DNA from: Icerya purchasi
Taxonomy: Eukaryota; Arthropoda; Insecta; Hemiptera; Monophlebidae
Length of the DNA: 64,000 bases
Direction of reading: 5' to 3'
Assembly: GCA_039619475.1 (NCBI GenBank)
Contig: CM077115.1
Span: 491,247,352-491,311,351 of the forward strand
Part shown: positions 44,635 through 55,991 of the stretch, in pieces
Position numbering within the stretch: the first letter of the stretch is position 1
How the letters are laid out: each line of letters starts with the position of its first letter
Translations under genes and position numbers: made by a program
Notes under the pieces: generated by a model
The model's input: only the letters and a program-made list of their open reading frames with translations
Databases searched by the model: none
Told to the model about the DNA's origin: nothing

Positions 44635-46460
44635 AGCTGAAGTTAATACGAAACGGTTAATAATAATAAGAACAAATAATTAGCGCGATTTCGTTCGGTG
44701 CATTTAATTTCTTCAACTAGTTTGCCGATTAATGTAATGAAGATGCACGACCGCATCCAGTACGCTCGAAATATCACTAAAACAAATGAACAAAACGTTG
44801 GTGACGGAGATTAGCGGTCTGAACCGGTGCGATGTACATGACTGCCATAATAACGTATGGAAAATACGCCGTCAGCAGCCTATTTGGCAGTGGAACCGGT
44901 GACGGCTGCAAAAGTTGATGGCAGATTCTCGGCAAGCCTAGTTGAAACTAAAAATAATACCTAACGAGACTAGTACGAGTCCGGCAAAACTCGAGACTAT
45001 CTACGACATTAATAAGCGCGTGCAATGGGGGAAAAAAAAGGTAACCAGCGCTTACTTGAGTCAAATGCCAGTATTTAGACGCCTTCGCAATCGGATCGGT
45101 GACGTGTGTACAAGCTCCTCCGAACAGCATCAGTTTGTGCGGCTCCTCGTGCATCATGTCAAAAAATGCTTTCACTCCAACCGCTGCATCGCACTGAAAT
45201 AACAAATAAACAAAAAAAAAAAAACATGTCAGCATTTGGTAAATGATTTTTTACAAATATTTTGAAATTGGCAAGGCCAAACATTTTTCGGCACCGAAGA
45301 GACGTACGTAGCTTTTCACGGAGACGCACTAAGAACCAGGCCGAGGCTCAAAACTGTTTCGCTTCCAACTTGGCTGGCCGGTTCATTTTGGTTTTTGATA
45401 TAAGTTTTATCAAGCGATGAGATGACGTTTGTAATAAATTTCATTCGCATCAATCGGAAAAACTTTGAACCAGTGCAAGCAGACCCCCCGTCCATCCGGA
45501 AAACAGACAAGACGGGCTCCAGTGTCATTAAATAACACGCGGTACATTTCGTTTTCGCGTGTATTTTTCCATTCGTGCCGATCGAACAATAACTTTCCCG
45601 TCGGCGGCGGTTGGGAAATTTATGTACACGGAAAAAAGTATCTGCAGAAAGGAAAATCTTCGACGACCGAATAATGAAAGAAAGTCGGAAAATTACGTGT
45701 TATTTTCGCGGAAAACTGTTAAATTTTCCGTACTTTCCGCATAATTTCAATGAAACTCCTCGTGCATTATCAGGATTTTCTGCTGCAGTTCCACACAGTT
45801 TTTCATCCCCACCTTCTCTGCTCTCCTTCGCTTTTCTTCTATGTTTTCCACTTTATTCTCTCTTTTTAATAAAACACGTTTCCGCCGAGTGTTGTAATAA
45901 AACGAGAGAAGAAAAAAAGAAAACACAAGATTTCGTTCTGTTCTTTTTCGGCGTTTTTTTCCCCCTCCAACCGAACGAACGAATTATCTGGAAAACATCG
46001 ATAGGGAAACGGAGAATTATTTATTCGAATGCGGCGAGCGCACTACTGTTCCAGAAGAGTTCTTCGAACCCGCGACCGTAATTCTAAAACGTGTTATCGA
46101 AATAACAGTGAAGCAGACACCTGTGAAAATAGGGCGCTTCTCATTCGGCCAAAGCGAGTTGCAGGACTGAAGCGAGTGAATTTATCGCCTTAATCCCTGA
46201 TTCGCTATTTCGATAAATCAAAGTGTACCGCATCACGAGCTTAATAGCCGCCGTACGTTTCCGTATTAATTTCTGCCTTTGCCGGTGCTAACATCGGAAG
46301 AGTCTGTAAAAATTTTCTACATATATTTTTCGTTGTTTGCTCTGCGACAATTCTTACGCGTGACAAATCAGCGCGCGTTATACTGTCGGAATGTTACATT
46401 TTCTCGATTGAATTATAATATTCGAATTTTAATTTACTTTCGATTTTTCTTTATCATTTC
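44634..46460. other. Interval with no supportable gene
   Basis: The 45.5-46.1 kb part has a 156-codon frame and several shorter ones, but their proteins have no domain and overlap each other in different frames. The base composition is somewhat more balanced here than in the neighbouring DNA. No transposon ends were recognised. Confidence 0.4.

Positions 46461-46502
<42 letters not shown>
46461..46502. repeat. (ATT)n microsatellite
   Basis: About fourteen ATT units. Confidence 0.9.
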
Positions 46503-46679
46503 CTGTTATGGTAAATGTCATTGTTATCATTACGATTTAAATTGAAAGAAATTTATCTATAATTTATGAAAACTGCATCAAAAATCCGATGAAATAATAG
46601 CCTAAAAATTTAATTACAAACATTTGAAACACAAAAAGGCAATAATATCGTAATAGCTTTTTATTTTAGTGGTAACATA

Positions 46680-47115
46680 TGCAGGGATCTAGATCAAAAT
46701 TTCGGGGGGGGGGATACGAAAATATTTTTTGAAATATACATATATATCTGTATGTGTGTGTTATCATGAAATATATTCATTTATAAATGGTACACTAAAA
46801 AGGCCTTGTAATCAATTATTGCATATGCAATATTTGAACACTACAATAAAAACAAAGAAAAAATATTTTTTCTTTTCTTTTTTTTTTTTTTTTTTAATGG
46901 GCTCGGTGTTAACACTGACCCAACTACATGGACTTAGATCGAAAATAGTCGTTTCCATAGAATTCATAAAAATTTTAATTTTCTCTTCTTTCGTTGAAAA
47001 CTGGAAAGAAATATATTCTGAATTTCGGTCCATTTAATTCAAGCAGTTATTAATTCGCAGACATTTCGGGGAGGGTTTGAACCCGGAAAACCCCCCTCAG
47101 ATACGGCTTTGCGTG
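46680..47115. mobile_element. Possible decayed element with G-rich inverted ends
   Basis: The left end reads GCAGGGATCTAG...TTTCGGGGGGGGG. The right end, complemented, reads GCAAAGCCGTATCTGAGGGG, and AACCC/GGGTTT blocks follow it. Insect genomes carry many elements whose ends resemble CAGGGCCGTATC plus a G run; these ends could be mutated versions. No target duplication is clear and the interior encodes nothing. Confidence 0.3.
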
Positions 47116-47119
47116 TATG

Positions 47120-47885
47120 CGTGTACAAAATAAAATCACAATAATAAATTAACAATATCACCGTTATAAATTATAAGGGTAGCAATTATTAATCGTTAAC
47201 GACTGTAATACACCGACCAAATATTAAAATGTGTATATTAGATACTGTAACGTAATGGGATAATGTGAAATTCCATGATTACGGAGCTACTGGGTTCCCG
47301 AAACATGCCGGTTATTTAGTTTTAAATTTATATATTTTCGGAATCAAAAGTTATTTTTCAATTCCCTTTAATATTGAAATTTTTCGAAAAAGAAAAAAGA
47401 AAAATGATTAATATTAAATCTTATAACAATAAGTATAGAATTCGATTAATGAGCGCAAAGCACCTAGACGATTAGAATTATATTTCGCATCGAGATTAAA
47501 CACCTGAAAACGATCATTTTCATTTTTAATCGCCAAAGTTCAAAATTGATTAGAGAATTTGTAAGTCAATACTATAATTGTATGAAAATAATTGAAAAAG
47601 TTATATACAAATACCGGGGTTTTCGTCTCGGCTTTGGTGCCCTGAGATCTACCCCAATTTCGATTATCTTTGATGATTCCCATACTCTACCTCTCTTTAT
47701 TCGTAGATATCCTGTTTAGGTTTTGGCATTTTGATTAGGCGCCTGCCTATTTATTTCTCCTCACTTATTCCGTACTCCTTTATCGTTTTTATAAATGACA
47801 ATTTACTTCTAATAAAACTGCAATTTTATCCTCCTTATATTTCTATTCGCCTTCTTCAATTTTCGCCTATTTTATTTATAGTCAT
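47120..47885. other. AT-rich spacer, no gene seen
   Basis: No domain-bearing frame or repeat partner was found. Confidence 0.5.
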
Positions 47886-48140
47886 GAGATAAAAGTAAGT
47901 AGAGTATGTGTCCCATATATCGTTGATAAGGTATCATGGATTGTGAAGCTTTTCATAATGGTACTAAACCCAACGACACTAATGAGAGTAGGGAGGTCAG
48001 TTCCTTTCTCTCCGCTGCCTTTACTTTCCCAGATTTCCCTGGTGCCCAAGTATTTCAGGCTGGGTAACATAGGAACGACTTGGATCCGGGAACGAGACAA
48101 GTCTCGAACCGGTCAACTCTGATTTGGCAGCCTAGCACCT
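47886..48140 (-). repeat. Dispersed repeat family B, copy 2
   Basis: Its minus strand pairs with 39213-39401. Upstream on the minus strand it also holds GACCGGTTCGAGACTTG (about 48095-48111), which resembles a Pol III B box (GGTTCGANNCC). If real, this would make family B a tRNA-derived SINE with a promoter head in this copy only. No convincing A box at the normal distance. Confidence 0.55.
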
Positions 48141-48629
48141 TAAGCTTCCTTATTTTTCTTTCATTTTTTCAAACTATCTTCATCTTATTAAATGTCTTTC
48201 TTTATCGTTCTGTTCTAAATCTGCTCCTCAATATGTCGCCAAAGTTGAATTTTCCAATGCTTTAGATCGAATTGGCATATTCAATCTGAACTTTCCAGGC
48301 CGAGACGAGCAAAAAAAAAATTGTTATTACTCAGTTAAGTTAGTCTTGATAGACGTTCATACTACGTTCTCACTCGGCTTCGGTGGCTGGTCGTGACAGC
48401 GTTAATCTAGTCGTTTTCGCGTTACCGTATAGTAAAAATTTTATGCACCTTGCCGCACGTGTAAGTCTTTTTCAGGGAACTTGTAATATTAGTCGATTTC
48501 ATTTTGTTTTCCTAGTCACGACCGAAGAAGTTACTTGTCCATTCTGTCGTTTATTTCCTGTTTTTCCGCGTTTTTTTGTTAAATATACGCGTTTTTCCCT
48601 CGAAACATTATTGGACAGATAGTTGGGCC
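48141..48629. other. Spacer, no gene seen
   Basis: C/T-rich text on the plus strand without a conserved motif. Short opposed words GGCTGGTCGTGAC and GTCACGACC (about 48384-48530) hint at a decayed foldback. Confidence 0.4.
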
Positions 48630-48840
48630 ATTGTGACATATCTACCGGGTGAAGATATTACCACCACTTCGTGGCGGGATCGCGATTTCATTTTTTTAAA
48701 ATAATAATCTTTTCATTTTCCGCTTTCGTATTTTTTCTTTTTACCAAAAGCCTAATGCTTCCCGCAGGGAGCTATTCCGGTCGTAACATACCTTAAGTGT
48801 TACTGGCGCCCATTTTCATCGTTTTTATCATTTTATGCCG
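48630..48840 (+). repeat. Dispersed repeat related to 28.84-29.03 kb, copy 2
   Basis: It shares TGGCGGG, AAAAGCCTAATGCT and TACTGGCGCCC in the same order and orientation as 28835-29035. Confidence 0.45.
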
Positions 48841-48865
48841 AAAAAAAGTCACTCCTTCACAATAT

Positions 48866-48886
48866 ATGTGTGTATATACATATGTA

Positions 48887-48916
<30 letters not shown>
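48866..48916. repeat. (TA)n microsatellite with interruptions
   Basis: TGTATATA and TATATATA units. Confidence 0.85.
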
Positions 48917-48917
<1 letters not shown>

Positions 48918-51900
48918 GTATTGTAATATACTAAATTACTAACGAGGAATAGTATTTTTTACGCGAAATTACTAACAGCGGTGAGTGGATGTTTTATGGT
49001 AATGTACAAATAAATTTGAAAACCCATGTTTCTAACACAAATGATAATGTTTAGTAGATCGTATCGGAAAAATGCTGCCGATAATTTGTGTAGAAAGGTC
49101 TAAACAAACTTAATATAACGGTTCAAATCGATTCCTCCCAAACGATCATGCCTCAGAGAGCGGATCCGGTTAAATTGGATCTTTTTGTAAAGTGGTATTT
49201 ATTAAATTTTGGGGTGTTGGCTTTCTCGGCATTGTTCTATCCGGTAATTTATTGCCTTATTTTAATATTGAATTTGTCTTTATATTTACAGGTGACTGTC
49301 CAAGAGCTGCCCTTTGTACACTTCTAAAACGTTTATTATTATTAATTGGTTTGATTTGATTTTCATTCGATTGTGCTTGTTATCAGCATTATTGCTAGCA
49401 GTTAATATTTAGCCTTTCGCTGCTTATCGAAGCGCCACTCAAGCCTGTCATAAAATTTCAGAGGCCGCTCTCGAAGTGCCTTTCGTTGAAAACTTCTTGT
49501 CCATCTTAAGTGCCCCTCGACCAATTCGATGTAATTCGGTGTGCCGAAAAGGCAGCCTTACAAGCGGAAAGCGACAAAAATAAGAACCAGTAAATCTGCT
49601 TGTTCGTTATTTAACGCTACGATTTAATTCGTTTATCGGTGTATACGTAAGTGTCTGGCTATGGGAAATACGCGATTATCGCACCTTCCGAATTCGAATT
49701 AAAAATAAAAACGCCATTTAGTTGCACTGCAATTAGAGATGAGAGTTTTCATTGGAACTTCAAAAATTATTTTGTCCCTATTTCTTTTACCTGGATGTCT
49801 CGCATGTTTCACAAATATTGTGTGAAAAGTGTTTCGCTTTTTTTTTCTTTTTTTTAAATTTCTTTATTTATATTTACGTATTTTTAGCATTACTTTGCAC
49901 AACTGGATAATTTCATTACACGGAGCATGAATATTCGAATAACTCCAAAGTACCAAATGAACAGGTTCTTCTATGGCCAAAGAGCGTATTATTTAGAATA
50001 TAACGTCAACGATTAGACAGCACGCCAGGCTCTCGAATTAGCAGCTCAAAAATTTACGAAAATATTTCGATTTTATAAGGCAACGTATTTATTTGGATTT
50101 TCTAGTCCCCCGGCAACATGTTGTTCCTCTTCCACTTAGTGTTGGCGATTATTCCACGACGAAAAACAATTAAACTAGATTAGACGAAAGGAATATTCTT
50201 TTTCGCAACTCGACGCAGTTCTCCGAAATCCAGCATTCCATTCTAAATACAGGTCATGTTCGCGGGTCACCTTACTTTTTCTTAATCCAAAATCAGCTAT
50301 AATAGAGATTGCACTGCGTCCAAGACAGTTCACGGTTGCGTAGGAAAGAGTCTCAATACACAAAAATCGTTGAATTTTTCAGTTTTTGTACCGGCGCAAT
50401 TTTCAGCATTCTACGGACTGTCCGTATTCGAACAGCTCCAAAATTATCGACAACATTTTCCCAGTTCACGCTTTCATGGAAACGTCGGATACTAACCATT
50501 CTGTATCGAATTGTGAAGTTCAATTAAAAGTCGAGTCCAGAGCATGTCGGAAGATCGTTTATTTGACGCTTTCTCGATGGTCCCTAAAGTTGATTTCTAG
50601 GTCTTGCCATTTTTCGCACACCAAGGTCACAGCGTTCTACGAAATTTTTGCGATTTGTACTGTAAACGGTTCCGACACCTTCGTGCAATTTTACCTTTAC
50701 TTATTTCCAGTCCGGAATTTCTACCGTAAATGTTGTAATTGCATTCGGCATAACCTACGCAGATCTTTTTCTGTATCATAGTAACGAATATGTTGACAAG
50801 TTTAAAGCACCCTCGACACAAATAATATATAAATGAAAAAACACATATATCCTCGCGGTGTTCCTTGAACGTCGTTCACGTCTGCGTTTTGAACTGGACG
50901 CGCGTGCACGTTGATTTCTCAGTATAAGTTTCCCTGATGATACTCAAGTTTTATTCATCGACTTATCGAGCGATCTTATTTTAAGAACTATCGAAAGCTC
51001 TAGTCAGTGAAACGTGTAGACTAATGCACGCTGACGTTTATTCCGTGTTCGAACAAATAAAATTGCCTCTCGAATTTCCAGACCGCTCTTAAACCCGATC
51101 TCTAACATTGTACTTTTTCTACAGACTTGCTTATCGTTTACGGCGTTCGATGTGACATCGGTTTCACTGGTATAGTAACGGATATAAACAATTTTTTGTC
51201 TCCGAGGAGCATTTAACTCCTACAAACGCTAATTTGTTTGCGCAAAGCAAAGACATTTAGATATTAACAGGAAGTCGGAAATTCTATGGCAAAATACTTG
51301 AACGGAAGGACGAAAAGGAGCGCGTCGTTTATTACGTCTTCCGAGCAGATTGTCAGATGATTGAAAGGTTTGTTTAATATATATTAGTAAGCTGTGTTAA
51401 TATTTCGTTAATTTTTATTTTACGAATAATTCAAGATGTACCGAACTCAAAAAAGTACGCTTATGTGTTTTCTTCGGGCAGTGTTGCATTTTTTTTTCTG
51501 TGCTTAATTATCCATTTTTCATTTTAATTTGCTATAGTTTTATTTTTAAATGTCACATAAATGTGTTTACATGCACGATTTCGAAATGCGCATTAATCGT
51601 CAGCTAACAATTATTAATGACTTTCCACGAAAAAACGAGTAACAATTCGCGATGTTTTTGACGACGTAGCCAGACGAAATGCGAATTACCCCATCTCTTG
51701 TTACACTACGAGTTTTTACATAAACAAGAATTTACAATTAGAGCTAATCTGAGAGGGTGTACAGCGAGAAAAAAAGATTTACAAAATTGAAACCCCCTCT
51801 ACTTCTGCTGTAGTTCTTCCCACGTAACCTCCCCTCAGTTGTGAAGCCTACATGTGGCAGAAATAAAAGGCAGCAAGAGAGATGTAAGAATAATTAGAAT

Positions 51901-53599
51901 CATTAAAGGAACAAGACAGAGAGAAAGCGACTCGTTAAAAAAGTCTATAAAATGACGTAAGCTGGTACTTTCGTAATATAACAAAAATAAGCAGAATGTC
52001 ATCATCGCACCGAATTGTGTTAAATGTGTGCGGTCGCGAAGAATAATCTTGAGCATGTGGGGCAGTGCGATAAATGTGAAAACAAACGGGAACCGGCTTT
52101 TCAAGCACGTATTACCGAAGTAACGTCGTTGACTTATAGCGTCCGAAATAGTTTTCCGATCAGCCGTGGTGTCATCTCGTACGAATGTATAAATGTTTAT
52201 GTAATTTTTTTGACGGTCAACAGAACCGGAAGTATAATATAATCACCGGAAAAATGGCCAAAAGAGGCGCAACCGGGGGGCCAAGAAAAACAAAAACGCA
52301 TACGATCAGTTATCTTTATACACGGTTTTCGAGTAATCCACCAGCAAGCACGTTTCATTCGAAATCTGATTTGGATGCGGTGAAATTTGTTGCTTCGAAT
52401 TTCGTTGCTTTGGCCCAGTTGCACTACCTCCTTTTTTTTTAACAGCGTAAATGTGCGTGTTGCTTCCTCGTTAGTTGCAAAAAGCCCGAGGAAAGATGAA
52501 ATTTTTGTTTCCGTCGACAGGGCCAGATTACATTTTACGAGGGCCCAATGAACTGAATTCACATTTTATTAAACGGAGCTCGAAAGAGGGCAACATGTTT
52601 ACTAGGCGCCGTTACCATGCGGTATTATGAATTTGGTTGTTCGAAAATTGCATACGTTTTTTTTGCTATTTCGAAGTCTTTTGTTACATAATGCAGCCGT
52701 TGTTCGCCTTGAAATACGCGTTCATTAGAACTACGCGTTCATTAAACCGAACACGAAAACGGAAAGTAAATCAGTTCAATTATAAGCCCTCGCGTTTAGC
52801 GAAGAAGGTTAAATGAAAAACTCCTTGTTCGGTCAATCAGTCAGTATGGAATGGAACCCGTTAGAGTGGGGTGGGAGGGCTAAGATTTGAGCTAAAAAAA
52901 AAAAAACGAACCATCGGTTAAATCGATCTGGTTTTTTTTTTGGTTTTTATTCGAATCGTTGCAGGAAAAATAAATAATATCTCGTTTTAGGAAAAAGCCG
53001 GCCGTACTATTATCATTTTGAATAGATTAATAGGGGGGGCGGCAGTGCCCTGAAACGTATAAATAAAAATTTCGCGAACGACCCCTGATTAAGAATGTGT
53101 ATCGTAAACACGTCCAAAACGTTATTTAGGATTATTTTTGATCGGCGCATCATCTTTATAAATTGTCAGTAAGCTCAAGTTTCTAACTAGTGTTTAGAAA
53201 ATGCAATAGTTATATATTTCTATTCGTCATCAAACAACAGGCAACAACAACAATAATCGAATTATATAACAAAACTGATTATACGAAACGGCATCATGTT
53301 AATAAAAGAGCGAAATATGGTAAAGTTTGGAAAAATTAAGATACCTCTCGGCTTGTATCGAATTCGTGTTTGTTATTAAAGATTAACATTTACTTCTCGA
53401 GAGAAGGAAAGCGGTGGTTTTTATTTCGTAGATCATTCATAATATAATCCTTAGAAAATTCGATGAAAAAAATTGATCAAAATTACCTTCCTTAAATCAC
53501 AACTAGTACTATCGAAATCGGAACTTTTTCTCACAGAAATAGAAAATTAACACGACAAAGGACTCGAGATCAACATGGTGGAAGGAAAATGATGAAATG
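48917..53599. other. Long interval, no supportable gene
   Basis: Many frames of 60-130 codons exist, notably 50386-50781 and 52197-52562. None has a domain, signal sequence or conserved motif, and opposite-strand frames of similar length overlap them. Base composition at 50.2-52.6 kb is less AT-biased and could be unique host DNA. No terminal inverted repeats, tails or duplicated blocks were recognised. Confidence 0.4.
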
Positions 53600-54198
53600 C
53601 CACGATGGTCCTTTATTCTGTAATTTTCCTACCTCCGACATCCGTCTTCTTTCCACAGCTAATCATTTCCGACTATGGTCGGACATATCTATCCTTCTTT
53701 ATTTTCTAATCCCGCCTCTCATTATCTTCAAATTCAGCCGGTTCCCTGTTCTCAGCCGTGGTTTCATTCCTCTTCTTATCAACGTGCCGCGATCGTGCCC
53801 TTAATCGGACTGCGTTTTAATCTCTCTTCACATTTTCGTTTTTCCCTGTCCTCCTCTCCCGATATTGACCCCTTCATAGTTCTTATCTCTACTCCACTAT
53901 ATATTGCAAACCACATCTTCTTTGAATGCCTTGTCCTTGATTCTCTGAGCTCTCTGTTTGTACTCTAAAATCTTAGCACTAGGTCTTCCTGCTCCTTATA
54001 ATTCTTTCTTTGTCCTTTCTTTTTCATCTTCAGATATAATTCCGGTACTTCAATCTTTCCTAAGTTCTACTTCTAATCGTCTCTCTATTTAACTCTTTCC
54101 GTGATTTCTGTAGTAGTTGAGTCAAAGCCGCTGGCGCGCCCAAAAGATAGTATATAAAATAATATTATTATTTTATATTTAAAAAAAAAAAAAAAAAA
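53600..54198 (+). pseudogene. LINE 3' end with poly(A) tail
   Basis: A C/T-rich plus-strand block reads near its centre as HIFFECLVLDSL (about 53910-53945), matching the terminal knuckle region (EHxxFECPxxDSLR) of LINE polymerases. A 3' UTR follows, ending GTCAAAGCCGCTGGCGCGCC, a palindromic A/T stretch, and an 18-nt A run at 54181-54198. The RT and RNase H parts are absent or unreadable. The 3' terminal 90 bp recur at 54384-54468. Confidence 0.5.
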
Positions 54199-54383
54199 TC
54201 AGATTACGTCGCAAACAGTGTGTTTTTAGATGAAAGTTGAATTTCACCGCTTTTTCATTTTGCTTTCACGTAAAAATTAAAATTATCGCATTTCCTCGCT
54301 ATCCCAAATTTTCCGTCGGGAAAGATTTTCACTCTTCGGTATTATTACATTGTACCGGATATAAAGTTGAACCGATAATATGT

Positions 54384-54468
54384 AATTTCTGTAGTTGCTT
54401 GGTCAAAGCCGCTGGCGCGCCCAAAAGAATATATAAAATAATATTATTTTATATTTAAAAAAAAAATG
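54384..54468 (+). repeat. Second copy of the LINE 3' terminus
   Basis: TCAAAGCCGCTGGCGCGCCC, ATATAAAATAATATTATTTT and an A run repeat 54104-54198. The two start points differ in quality but the tails agree. It is either a severely 5'-truncated insertion or a local duplication. Confidence 0.75.
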
Positions 54469-55740
54469 AAATGTCTCTAAAGATGTACTTACTACTACTA
54501 TTACTGGTTACTCGAATATAACAGCAATAATATTATAGCGTTACCAACTAGGCCAAAAACTACTCGAATAACAAAAACTCAAAGTATAATATATATGTTA
54601 CATTTATCCTAGAAGGGCAAATCTACGAATTGATAACACAGGTGAAATTCGGTTTTAATTAAATTAATGAGTGTATTATCCCCAATCATATTATAAACGA
54701 AAACAGTATTGGTGTGTGGAAAAATACGATGATGAAATGGTTGAAGGAATGGCGCAAAGAATAAAAACAAACTGCGTCCCAATTCCTCACACCGAGATAG
54801 TTCAATCATACAGCTACTGACCATGTACTTATTCTATGTTGTTGTTTTTGTGTCGTTTCTTTATCGTTTAACTTACTGCTTGGAATTCCTAAAGAATACT
54901 GCTTGCGAATGATATCATTATATATTTGTATATATGCCTATCCAGAGGAATGCATGTATGTCTATGGTTTTTCTTTTTTCATACCTATATATATATATAT
55001 ATAAGTTATGTATATTTACTAAGCCATAAATGAATTAAGGTTTTGTATAATTTCGATGTATATAATAAGCATGTATAAATTTGTCACGTGTACAAGCTGA
55101 ATAAACCATAATAAGAGAGTCAAGAACTTACACAACAAGCAAACTTGCCCTGGGAGAGACCTACACAAACTTATTTTAAAATAAAAAAAAGAAACCGTCA
55201 ATTTTGTGTCACACTGTAGCACGGAGTATTAGCAAAATATCGAGTTCCAGCGGGGGCCCTAATAACCGCTCGAAATTTGTAGATTTTTAAAAAATATAGT
55301 TTTGTGCCTAAATTGTGCTGTTAATAAAAGCTTTTGATTTTCGTATTTGTAAATTTCTTTTTACTTTTACTTATATGCAAAATGATGATTAAAAGTGGTG
55401 TAGTCGACGGTGATAACTCCTATCACAGACATTAAATTAAATAACGAAAAAAAAAAAAAAAATGTTTTTATGATTTTACATTTACATATTCCGGACTTTT
55501 TGAAATAAATTAAAAATATAATTACAGCGAAATAAATGTATTTTAAAAAATCCCCCTTTGCAATAATTAAAAAATACAACTGAAAACTGTTTGAATTATA
55601 AAACGGTAAACAGACGCAAGAGCTAATCTCTGTCGCGAGCGAAATGCGGCGACTCCTACATTCTGATTTCCTTGTGTAAGTCCATTACCCGTCGTCTCAA
55701 ATTTGATCGCTGTTCTTTTATCTACACCTAAATCTCGTTT
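54469..55740. other. AT-rich spacer, no gene seen
   Basis: No supported frame. An A run lies near 55448-55461. Confidence 0.5.
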
Positions 55741-55991
55741 TTTCTTAATTGGACATCGTCCAAAATTCAAGTCTTCGGCCTTGTCTTAGTATTACTAAAT
55801 CTACTCTAATTCCAGCAATTCTTGTAGCGTCTGACACACCATCCCTGTTTCTTCGCAGATCTTATTTAGGCTATCGTTTGCTTAGCCAACGTCCTTCACT
55901 CACGTCCCCTGTGAACTATTATTCATTCTCAGCTTTCAATGTATATATAACAAAATGGGTCGTTTTACGTCGAGAAAAATTCCTGTTTTAG
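55741..55991 (+). pseudogene. LINE fragment paralogous to 38.1 kb
   Basis: The plus-strand frame includes STLIPAILVASDTPSLFL and RRSYLGYRLLSQRPSL. This corresponds to PIPAILAESNSLPLS and RSYLGYR on the minus strand near 38090-38160, a conserved post-RT stretch in RNase H-bearing LINEs. RNase H itself is not readable here. It is the best evidence that one LINE family left at least two copies in the window. Confidence 0.55.

Noticed and set aside
45611..46081. 156-codon plus-strand frame
   Set aside because: Overlapped by other frames of similar size, no domain, low-complexity Ser/Phe/Leu content.
50386..50781. 131-codon plus-strand frame in a less AT-biased region
   Set aside because: No family signature; the opposite strand was also read for transposase motifs and none was found.
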